5,770 nt of DNA. Origin: Alphaproteobacteria bacterium UBA4588. GTDB taxonomy: Bacteria > Pseudomonadota > Alphaproteobacteria > Puniceispirillales > Puniceispirillaceae. Below are positions 1-5,168 of this stretch, piece after piece. Every line of letters begins with the position of its first letter. Within the stretch, counting starts at the first letter, position 1. Both the position numbers and the translations under genes were made by a program. Below the pieces are notes generated by a model. It searched no databases, was not told the origin of the DNA, and saw only the letters and a program-made list of their open reading frames with translations. The stretch covers positions 1 through 5,770 of the forward strand of contig DGJU01000006.1 in the NCBI GenBank assembly GCA_002387605.1, in the 5' to 3' direction.

Positions 1-81
1 TATAAAATTTACAGGCGTATACCTTAGGGTGTGCGCCTTTTTTGCGTTCTAAGGCTTATTCTTAGATTCGTGGTAGACAAT

Positions 82-255
82 ATGGTGGCTGAACAGTTTG
101 AGCGCTTTAATTGGCACGCCTTTAGTCATTTTGGTGTGCCTGCTACCCAGATTGGAGCTGAACTAGCTTCCAAGATCATACAGACCTTTCTCACACATAG
201 TTGCTTGATCGAAATTGCGCGGAAAATTGATAAGGAATATGCTGCGGAAGAATAG
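82..255 (+). CDS. Possible small hypothetical protein (57 aa)
   Basis: This is an open frame of 57 codons from ATG 82 to TAG 253-255. I do not recognise the product. It starts MVAEQFERFNWHAF and ends in a charged tail (ARKIDKEYAAEE); the middle is a moderately hydrophobic, possibly helical stretch, and there is no clear signal peptide, membrane segment or metal motif. The frame is also open back to a GTG at 31, but there AGGG lies only one base before the GTG, too close to serve as a ribosome site, so ATG 82 is preferred even though its own upstream region is weak. Codon choice looks plausible for coding. It could also be the remnant C-terminus of a decayed gene whose earlier part lies to the left. 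It has no co-directional neighbour in the window. Confidence 0.35.
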   Translation: MVAEQFERFNWHAFSHFGVPATQIGAELASKIIQTFLTHSCLIEIARKIDKEYAAEE

Positions 256-324
256 CTGGGAGCGGTCAATGGTTGATTGGTTGTTTTAATTTATTGGCCG
301 ATGAGTGACACACGGAGATGGACA

Positions 325-828
325 CTAATCTATGCGAAAATCGTCAGATAGCTTGTTTTTAATGACGTCTAACCTCTCCAAGATCAACTGATTGTTCTGA
401 CCTTGGCCTGATGCGATTTTCAATAAACTTTCCACATGTGCAGCATATTCTGTACTTTGTTTATTAGAATCTTGCAGTCTAAGGTGAACATTTCGCAGAA
501 TAGCTGATAACACAGGTGAACTCTTCTGTAGCTCGAGAAGATAATCTTTTGATATTTCTAGAACCTTGACGCCAGCGTCGCCCGATTTGGCCATAACTGA
601 ACGCTTTTTATCCAACAAAAGGGATGCTTCACCAAAAATTTCAGATTTCCCTATTGTGTTTAATTTAAGACCCCTTGGGCTGAAAATATTCACACTACCT
701 TCAATAATGAAATAGCAATGAAACGACGGCGTTTCAAAATCATAAATGACCTGACCGGCAGCCCATGTTCTGGTTGGAAATTCTTCTTCGGAAGGTGACA
801 AATCAAAGATCCTGCGATTAACAATCAA
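325..828 (-). CDS. Stand-alone cyclic nucleotide-binding domain protein (CRP/FNR-type sensor domain, no HTH)
   Basis: The product is up to 167 aa and is mostly one cNMP-binding beta-barrel domain, as found in the CRP/FNR and protein-kinase-A regulatory families. Visible elements are the early strand with WAAGQVIYDF (residues 22-31), the glycine turn IIEGSVNIFS (41-50), and the phosphate-binding cassette FGEASLLLDKKRSV (65-78). That cassette keeps the Glu67 and Arg76 that in this family hold the ribose and cyclic phosphate. The C-terminal 60 residues look helical and polar. There is no helix-turn-helix, kinase, channel or cyclase domain, so it probably acts as a soluble sensor or partner protein rather than a classical transcription factor. 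No ATG fits: an in-frame stop lies just upstream of TTG 828, and the first Met codon is inside the cassette. TTG 801-799 has AGGA 8 bases upstream (813-810), giving 158 aa, and is the better-supported start. The domain assignment is secure; ligand and partner are unknown. Confidence 0.8.
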   Translation of the reverse strand: MIVNRRIFDLSPSEEEFPTRTWAAGQVIYDFETPSFHCYFIIEGSVNIFSPRGLKLNTIGKSEIFGEASLLLDKKRSVMAKSGDAGVKVLEISKDYLLELQKSSPVLSAILRNVHLRLQDSNKQSTEYAAHVESLLKIASGQGQNNQLILERLDVIKNKLSDDFRID

Positions 829-1063
829 TAACGATTAAAAAAATAATATTATGAGCTGAATATTAAGAGATTAAGATAATTTAATACAAGAAAAGTTAAG
901 CATAAAAACTGCCCATATCAACACCTAATCTACTATATCACTAATTCATAAATCACTCAGTGCCTTTGGGCCGCTTATTATATGCTGGCTCATATATAGC
1001 TTTTAAGTGATGTGATACAGTGTGACGCCTTTGGTTGTGAGGCTGTTTGGTATTGTATGCGGC

Positions 1064-1114
1064 GCAGATGGTTATGGGCTGGGGCCCTTGCCCCCTCACG
1101 GAAACTTGATCTGC
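1064..1114 (+). other. Possible nested hairpin in epimerase leader
   Basis: GGGGC (1081-1085) and GCCCC (1090-1094) form a perfect 5-bp GC stem with a 4-base loop. It is enclosed by a second complementary pair, GCAGAT (1064-1069) with ATCTGC (1109-1114). No T-run follows, so it is not a standard intrinsic terminator. If transcription starts upstream of it, it would be a structured 5' leader about 130 bases before the epimerase start. The stems are short and could be chance; no known RNA family was recognised. Confidence 0.25.
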
Positions 1115-1175
1115 CTGTTATAAGACGCAGACAGTTTCTGTTTGGATTTTCTGGCATTTTCGGTAGGGTTGAATA

Positions 1176-1259
1176 ATGTGGACCGTATTTACCGTTACAG
1201 TGGCACTTTTGGTCCCGTTAAAAATCTCAAAGGAACAAACAGATGAACACGCTTATTAG
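1176..1259 (+). CDS. Candidate 27-aa leader peptide overlapping the epimerase start
   Basis: ATG 1176 is preceded by AGGG (1165-1168) with a 7-base gap, a good ribosome site. The frame encodes 27 residues with a hydrophobic first half (MWTVFTVTVALLVPL) and a polar end, and stops at TAG 1257-1259. It runs through the Shine-Dalgarno site of the epimerase gene and overlaps that gene by 17 bases in another frame. This layout would suit translational coupling or a regulatory upstream ORF. At this length an open frame by chance is quite possible, and no homologue is recognised. Confidence 0.22.
   Translation: MWTVFTVTVALLVPLKISKEQTDEHAY
1229..1234 (+). promoter_or_regulatory. Ribosome binding site of the epimerase gene
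   Basis: AAAGGA lies 8 bases before ATG 1243. It fixes that ATG as the start and agrees with the position of the Rossmann fold near the N-terminus of the product. Confidence 0.75.
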
Positions 1260-2199
1260 TCGCTTTACTATCCCTAAAGACCGGTTTTCAGGCGCCGTCC
1301 TTGTGACAGGAGCAAGCGGTTGCATAGGCGCTTGGGTTGTGGCGAGCCTCACTGCTTCTGGCGTAGAGGTGATTGCATCGGACCTGTCTGTGGATAGGCG
1401 GCGGGCAAGCCTTGTCATGGGCGCTGATGCGGCGGCCGATGTTATCTGGGAATGCTGCGATGTAACAGATTTTGACTCAGTTCACGCGCTGGCTAAAAAA
1501 CATGATTTGCAAGCCATTATCCATCTTGCTGGTTTACAAGTTCCATTCTGTGCTGCCAATCCAGCTCTGGGCGCGCGCGTGAATGTTGAGGGAACCATTA
1601 ACGTTCTGCAGACAGCACGAGAATTAGGCCTGAAACGCGTTGTCTATGCATCGTCAGTTGCAGCTCATGGATTGCCACCGGGCGGCGACTTCTCAGAAAC
1701 ACTTTATGGCGTTTACAAAGTTGCCAATGAGCATTCGGCCTTTGTTTATTGGAAAGACTGGCAGGTGCCGTCTGTTGGGCTCCGGCCCAATGTTGTTTAT
1801 GGATTAGGGCGCGATCAGGGGATGAGTTCTAAAAATACTGCCGCTATCGAAGCAGCGGTGAGCGGTACGTCTTTTGATATACCGTATCGCGGCAATTATA
1901 GCTGGCTTTATGCAGGCGAGGCTGCGGCGGCGTTTATTGCAGCTGTTAGTCAGGATGGGACAGGCGCGCCTGTTTTCGACTTAAATGGCAGTTGTGAGAC
2001 GATAGAGGCTGGTCTTGAAATTTTGAAACAACTTGCACCGCAGGCCGAGATAAGCTGTTCGGGAGGTGAGTTTCCGTTTCCAGCAGATTTAGATGACGGA
2101 CCCTTGCGTGCCTATCTGCCTGATTACCCCTCTATCAGCGTAGAAGAGGGGATAACAGCAACCTATACAGCCCTCTCAGCAACTGATGCCACCGATTAG
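1243..2199 (+). CDS. NAD-dependent epimerase/dehydratase (extended SDR family)
   Basis: This 318-aa protein has the usual length of an extended short-chain dehydrogenase/reductase. The Rossmann glycine motif TGASGCIG is at residues 22-29. Asp47, at the end of the second strand (IASDLS), favours NAD over NADP. CDVTD (72-76) and HLAG (94-97) follow, then the catalytic set: Ser137/Ser138 in VVYASS and Tyr155-x3-Lys159 (YGVYK). The RPNVVYGLGRDQG segment (181-193) is the typical extended-SDR substrate-side motif. Such enzymes oxidise, epimerise or dehydrate sugars, nucleotide sugars or sugar acids in the cytoplasm. The substrate here is not determinable, and nothing specifically marks it as a UDP-glucose 4-epimerase. 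The start is set by AAAGGA 8 bases upstream. It converges on the MFS gene with 23 bases between the stops, and is the first strongly coding, GC-richer gene from the left. Confidence 0.9.
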   Translation: MNTLISRFTIPKDRFSGAVLVTGASGCIGAWVVASLTASGVEVIASDLSVDRRRASLVMGADAAADVIWECCDVTDFDSVHALAKKHDLQAIIHLAGLQVPFCAANPALGARVNVEGTINVLQTARELGLKRVVYASSVAAHGLPPGGDFSETLYGVYKVANEHSAFVYWKDWQVPSVGLRPNVVYGLGRDQGMSSKNTAAIEAAVSGTSFDIPYRGNYSWLYAGEAAAAFIAAVSQDGTGAPVFDLNGSCETIEAGLEILKQLAPQAEISCSGGEFPFPADLDDGPLRAYLPDYPSISVEEGITATYTALSATDATD

Positions 2200-2222
2200 G
2201 ACCCTGATGTAACGGCTCGCTA

Positions 2223-3509
2223 TTATTGTGAGTAGCTTCGCGTTGAGAGGGTGCTTGCCCGAAACAGGATAATCAGGGCTGTTGCCATAAAGCAGATCAG
2301 ACCGGCGGTGAAGAATATCGGCCCATAGGTCATGATTGCGTCTCGTGCTTCTCCAGCACCATAGGCTGCGATAGCTGCGCCTATCTGGTGGGAGGCAAAA
2401 ATCCATCCAAAAATAACAGGCCCTTTGACTGGCCCGAAGAATTTTCCCGTGAGCCGTACTGTCGGGGGAACCGTTGCAATAAAATCCAGACCGAAGAAAA
2501 TTGCCCAAAGTGATAGAGCAAAAACATCAAGCTCGCTATACGGAAGATAGAGAAGAGATAGGCCGCGAAATCCGTAATAGAAAGCAAGCAACTTATAATT
2601 ATCATACCTATCAGACAGCCAGCCTGAACTCATTGTGCCAATGAAATTAAAAATACCCATCACTGCAAGATATGATGAGGCTACAACTATGCCAATATTA
2701 TTATCAGAGCAAAATGGAATGAAGTGCTGTGAGATCAGACCATTGGACGTCAGCCCGCAGATAAAAAATGTTATCGCAAGAACCCAGAAAGCCGGATGCT
2801 TTATCGCCTCTATCAGGCAAGATATGCTGGTCAGGAAGGGATTATCTTTTGATGAGTTAGGCGGCATAAACAGCTCATCCGAGCCATAGGGGGGAACATC
2901 CAAATCTGATGGCCAGTTTTTACCAAACAGAAAGAAAAGCACGGCACATAAACAGGCCCCGATGAGAATAGGAAGAATTGAAAACTGCCATTCGAAACGG
3001 GTCGTAAGCCAGGCTGTTATGGGCACAAATGCTAATTGACCTGCAGCAAAAGCTGATGTGAGTATCCCGACAACAAGACCCCGCCTTGTCTCGAACCATC
3101 TTGTTGCAACAGTCGCCGCAAGCCCTAGCCCAAGGATGCCAGAGGCTATGCCAAGACATACGCCGATACTGAAATACAGATGCCATGTCTGGGTTGCATT
3201 CACCGTAAGGATGAGGCCCAAGATAATGAGTGTGCAGGATGTAACAGCAACCTTCGTAATCCCAAGCCTCAGCATTAACGCGCCGCCAAATGGCGCAAAC
3301 AAGGCAAGGATGAGAAACATTACGCCAATCGCAGTGGTGACATCAGAAATCTGCCATCCAAAAGAAGTTGTCATTGGCAGAATAAGAACTTGAGGGATGC
3401 TCAACGCAGCTGAGGTAAAGGTAATCGTAATAAAAGCCAGAAAGGCCATCACCCATCCGTAATATATATTATGACGATCCAGAAAATTCTTTAACGGAAG
3501 TGCAAACAT
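2223..3509 (-). CDS. MFS transporter, oxalate:formate/monocarboxylate-like
   Basis: The 428-aa product has about 12 hydrophobic segments in two halves joined by a polar cytoplasmic loop (about 196-235), the standard MFS layout. TM1 follows the short N-terminal NIYYGWVMAFLAF segment. The first-half loop GGALMLRLGITK (75-86) is a degenerate motif A, while the second half has the canonical form GWLSDRYDNYK (296-306). The segment RWFETRRGLVVG (137-148), followed by a glycine/alanine-rich helix, resembles the OFA/monocarboxylate porter group. The likely role is secondary transport of a small carboxylate or related organic anion across the inner membrane; the substrate is not readable. ATG 3509 has AGGA 10 bases upstream. 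The gene is divergent from the zinc-ribbon gene and shares with it a 148-base control region containing a long inverted repeat, so the two may be co-regulated. Confidence 0.9.
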   Translation of the reverse strand: MFALPLKNFLDRHNIYYGWVMAFLAFITITFTSAALSIPQVLILPMTTSFGWQISDVTTAIGVMFLILALFAPFGGALMLRLGITKVAVTSCTLIILGLILTVNATQTWHLYFSIGVCLGIASGILGLGLAATVATRWFETRRGLVVGILTSAFAAGQLAFVPITAWLTTRFEWQFSILPILIGACLCAVLFFLFGKNWPSDLDVPPYGSDELFMPPNSSKDNPFLTSISCLIEAIKHPAFWVLAITFFICGLTSNGLISQHFIPFCSDNNIGIVVASSYLAVMGIFNFIGTMSSGWLSDRYDNYKLLAFYYGFRGLSLLYLPYSELDVFALSLWAIFFGLDFIATVPPTVRLTGKFFGPVKGPVIFGWIFASHQIGAAIAAYGAGEARDAIMTYGPIFFTAGLICFMATALIILFRASTLSTRSYSQ

Positions 3510-3530
3510 CTACTGCTAATCCTAACGACC

Positions 3531-3587
3531 TTAACATTGCTATATGCGCGTCGGTTAGAATAGTATTGAGATAGAGAGTTTCGTCAA
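3531..3587. promoter_or_regulatory. Possible overlapping divergent promoters
   Basis: On the plus strand, TTAACA (3531-3536) and TAGAAT (3556-3561) are each one base from the sigma-70 consensus boxes, but the spacing is long at 19. On the minus strand, TTGACG (3587-3582) and TATTCT (3562-3557) also sit 19 bases apart. Both -10 boxes fall on the same bases, so the two promoters would compete and both would be overlapped by the inverted repeat at 3552-3599. The non-ideal spacing keeps confidence low. Confidence 0.3.
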
Positions 3588-3599
3588 TCCTATTCACCG
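3552..3599. repeat. Long imperfect inverted repeat (candidate operator)
   Basis: GAATAGTATTG (3558-3568) is mirrored by CAATCCTATTC (3585-3595), with 10 of 11 bases complementary around a 16-base centre. Outside the arms, CGGT (3552-3555) pairs with ACCG (3596-3599), leaving a 2-base bulge on the left. That makes 14 paired bases of 15. It lies in the middle of the divergent region between the transporter and zinc-ribbon genes and overlaps their possible promoters, as a dimeric repressor or activator site would. It could alternatively fold as RNA in a long transcript. Confidence 0.55.
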
Positions 3600-3604
3600 C
3601 AATA

Positions 3605-3648
3605 GAGGCAAGGCCTCATCCTTAAGAGTAGGGTTAAGAAGAGGGGGG
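3605..3648 (+). promoter_or_regulatory. Candidate switchable leader masking the zinc-ribbon gene's ribosome site
   Basis: Two alternative stems share the bases CCTC (3614-3617). Stem A is GAGGC (3605-3609) with GCCTC (3613-3617) around a 3-base loop. Stem B joins CCTC (3614-3617) to GAGG (3641-3644) and CTTAA (3621-3625) to TTAAG (3634-3638), with a small internal mismatch. GAGG in stem B is the start of the GAGGGGGG ribosome site (3641-3648) of the gene at 3658. Stem B would hide that site; stem A would free it. The stems are short, so this is a hypothesis. Confidence 0.35.
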
Positions 3649-3657
3649 TGCAGGCAT

Positions 3658-3885
3658 ATGCTGAAGGACGAGCCGTTAATGGAACAGTCACAAAAACCTT
3701 ATCATGAGATTATCTGCACAAGTTGCCACGCAAAAAAGTCAGCTGTTAAAACCTATTTTGATGATGCGGGCGAAGAATGGCAATCAGTGTGCTTTACCTG
3801 CGGTGAAGTTATCTATCATTTACACCATCACGAAACGCGCTCAAAATTACGCCATAAATGTATGGTGCGGTTTATCCTTGGCTAA
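3658..3885 (+). CDS. Small zinc-ribbon protein (CxxC...CxxC), function unknown
   Basis: This 75-aa protein has two knuckles, ICTSC (Cys20, Cys23) and CFTC (Cys45, Cys48), separated by 21 residues, as in zinc ribbons or rubredoxin-like folds that bind one zinc. After the second knuckle come a histidine-rich stretch, HLHHH (His54, His56-58), and later His66 and Cys68, which could be extra metal ligands. I see no signal peptide or membrane segment. ATG 3658 has GAGGGGGG 9 bases upstream; ATG 3679 (AAGGA 10 bases upstream) would give 68 aa and keep all cysteines. It precedes the aminotransferase gene by only 28 bases on the same strand, so it is probably the first gene of a two-gene operon. The specific family is not recognised; it could be a metal-binding accessory or regulator of the locus. 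Confidence 0.72.
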   Translation: MLKDEPLMEQSQKPYHEIICTSCHAKKSAVKTYFDDAGEEWQSVCFTCGEVIYHLHHHETRSKLRHKCMVRFILG

Positions 3886-3913
3886 ATGGGCGGGGTGAGC
3901 AAGAGGAGACCAG

Positions 3914-5113
3914 ATGAGCAAGCATGTTTTTACAAAACCGTTTACCCAGCAAGAATCAATTCCAGAAGCTGGCATTGAACGCGCTGTGGAGATTATGAGA
4001 AGTGGTAGGCTCCACCGCTATAATCTTGCAGGCGATGAGGCAAGCGAGGCTAGTTGCCTTGAGAGGGAATATGCGATCTGGCAGGGTGCTGATTATTGTC
4101 TGGCCTGTAGCTCTGGCGGCTATGCTATCCAACTGGCATTGCGTGTATGCGGTGTTGTGCCGGGTGACAAGGTTCTGGCAAACGCCTACACGCTAGCCCC
4201 TGTCCCGGGCGCTATCCATAATGTGGGCGCTGTCCCAGTGCTGGTAGATATTGACGAGAATTACCATATAGATTGTGATGACCTAGACGCCAAAGCAAAG
4301 GTGAGTGGCGCAAAGGTTCTCCTTTTGTCTCATATGCGCGGCCATATTGCCGATATGGACCGTGTGGTAGAAATTTGTAACGCCTATAATATCTGCCTTA
4401 TTGAAGATTGCGCTCATACGATGGGCGCCAAATGGCGCGGGATTAGGTCCGGTAACTTTGGCACTGTTGCAACTTTTTCAACCCAGACATACAAGCATAT
4501 GAATTCTGGTGAAGGCGGATTCCTGACAACAAATGATCCTGAAATAGCCGCGCGTGCTGTTGTTTCGTCAGGCTCCTATATGCTGTATGGCCGTCATGGC
4601 GCAATTCCAGCAGAGGAGGTGTTTCAGAAAATCCGGCTTCATTCACCTAACTATTCAGGCAGGATGGACCAGATGCGGGCGGCTATGTTGCGGGCACAAT
4701 TGCCAGAAATAGAAAAGAATCTGGCGCGCTGGAATCTGCTCTATGATAAATTACATGCACGATTATCGTCTATGGAAGGCGTGACTATTCCGCGGCGTAA
4801 GCAAGCTGAAGAATATGTTGGCTCTTCCATTCAGTTTCGTGCTGAGGTGGTTGCAAAACAAAGCATACCTGCCTTTGTTGCCGCCTGTGCAGCGCGCGGT
4901 GTAGAGCTTAAATGGTTTGGCGATGACGAGCCAAAAGCGTTCACAAGCCGTTATGATAGCTGGCGTTATATTGATGATATTCCGGTTCTGCCCACTACGT
5001 TGAAGGTGCTGGAGAAGACACTTGATATGCGTGTGCCACTGACATTCACGGAAGCTGATTGCGCGCTTATCGCAGATATTATCGAAGATGAAATGAAACA
5101 GTTTACGCAGTGA
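3914..5113 (+). CDS. DegT/DnrJ/EryC1/StrS-family PLP-dependent aminotransferase
   Basis: This 399-aa fold-type I PLP enzyme is full length for its family. CSSGGYAI (65-72) is the phosphate-binding turn near the N-terminus. IEDCAHTMGA (163-172) carries Asp165, which contacts the PLP ring nitrogen, and His168 where many relatives have Gln. FSTQTYKHMNSGEGG (188-202) carries Lys194, the expected Schiff-base lysine, followed by the family's G-E-G-G turn. NYSGRMDQMRAAMLRAQL (246-263) is the conserved Asn-Arg and helix region after it. The family usually transfers an amino group, commonly from glutamate or glutamine, to a keto group of a sugar or cyclitol. No nucleotide-sugar genes are visible here, so the acceptor is uncertain. 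ATG 3914 has GAGGAG 5 bases upstream, and an in-frame stop at 3896-3898 rules out earlier starts. It probably shares a transcript with the zinc-ribbon gene. Confidence 0.92.
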   Translation: MSKHVFTKPFTQQESIPEAGIERAVEIMRSGRLHRYNLAGDEASEASCLEREYAIWQGADYCLACSSGGYAIQLALRVCGVVPGDKVLANAYTLAPVPGAIHNVGAVPVLVDIDENYHIDCDDLDAKAKVSGAKVLLLSHMRGHIADMDRVVEICNAYNICLIEDCAHTMGAKWRGIRSGNFGTVATFSTQTYKHMNSGEGGFLTTNDPEIAARAVVSSGSYMLYGRHGAIPAEEVFQKIRLHSPNYSGRMDQMRAAMLRAQLPEIEKNLARWNLLYDKLHARLSSMEGVTIPRRKQAEEYVGSSIQFRAEVVAKQSIPAFVAACAARGVELKWFGDDEPKAFTSRYDSWRYIDDIPVLPTTLKVLEKTLDMRVPLTFTEADCALIADIIEDEMKQFTQ

Positions 5114-5168
5114 TAAGGCGAAAACAAAATCATGGTGCAAGGGTAGTCTTGTTATTACTGACGCTAGG

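Larger units (their letters stand above)
829..1242. other. 414-base intergenic region between divergent genes
   Basis: This non-coding stretch separates the cNMP-domain gene (-) from the epimerase gene (+), so it should hold promoters for both. Positions 829-960 are very AT-rich and include a 10-base palindrome (ATAATATTAT, 843-852). No convincing -35/-10 pair stands out in either direction. The right half is richer in GC and holds TGTGA at 1011, 1021 and 1036, the octamer GCCTTTGG twice (962-969 and 1027-1034), a GC hairpin (1081-1094) and a short candidate ORF (1176-1259). No tRNA, known riboswitch or mobile element was recognised. Confidence 0.6.

Noticed and set aside
1011..1025. Canonical CRP palindrome upstream of the epimerase gene
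   Set aside because: The TGTGA copies are direct repeats; the inverted TCACA half-site at the required spacing is missing.
1081..1094. GGGGC/GCCCC hairpin as an intrinsic terminator
   Set aside because: There is no T-run after it in either direction, and no gene ends just before it.
829..1242. tRNA, known riboswitch or small RNA gene in the long intergenic region
   Set aside because: No cloverleaf with a T-loop, and no consensus core of any riboswitch class that I know, could be found by reading both strands.
1227..1418. 63-codon minus-strand frame over the epimerase start
   Set aside because: It is antisense to the Rossmann motif region and has no ribosome site or recognisable product.
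2216..2232. CTCGC/GTGAG weak hairpin at the convergent epimerase-transporter junction
   Set aside because: It has only 5 pairs including a G-T wobble, with no T-run, too weak to call a bidirectional terminator.
2635..3393. Open frames on the plus strand at 2635-2889 and 3058-3393, and minus-strand frames at 2176-2508, 2381-2605 and 2920-3186
   Set aside because: All lie within, or almost entirely within, the confident MFS transporter gene in other frames, and their products are low-complexity or basic with no recognisable domain.
3704..3898. 64-codon plus-strand frame overlapping the zinc-ribbon gene
   Set aside because: It is a frame shadow; the other frame carries both CxxC knuckles and a strong ribosome site.
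5114..5168. Terminator between the convergent aminotransferase and DadA-like genes
   Set aside because: Only a 4-bp CAAG/CTTG stem is visible and no T-run follows it.
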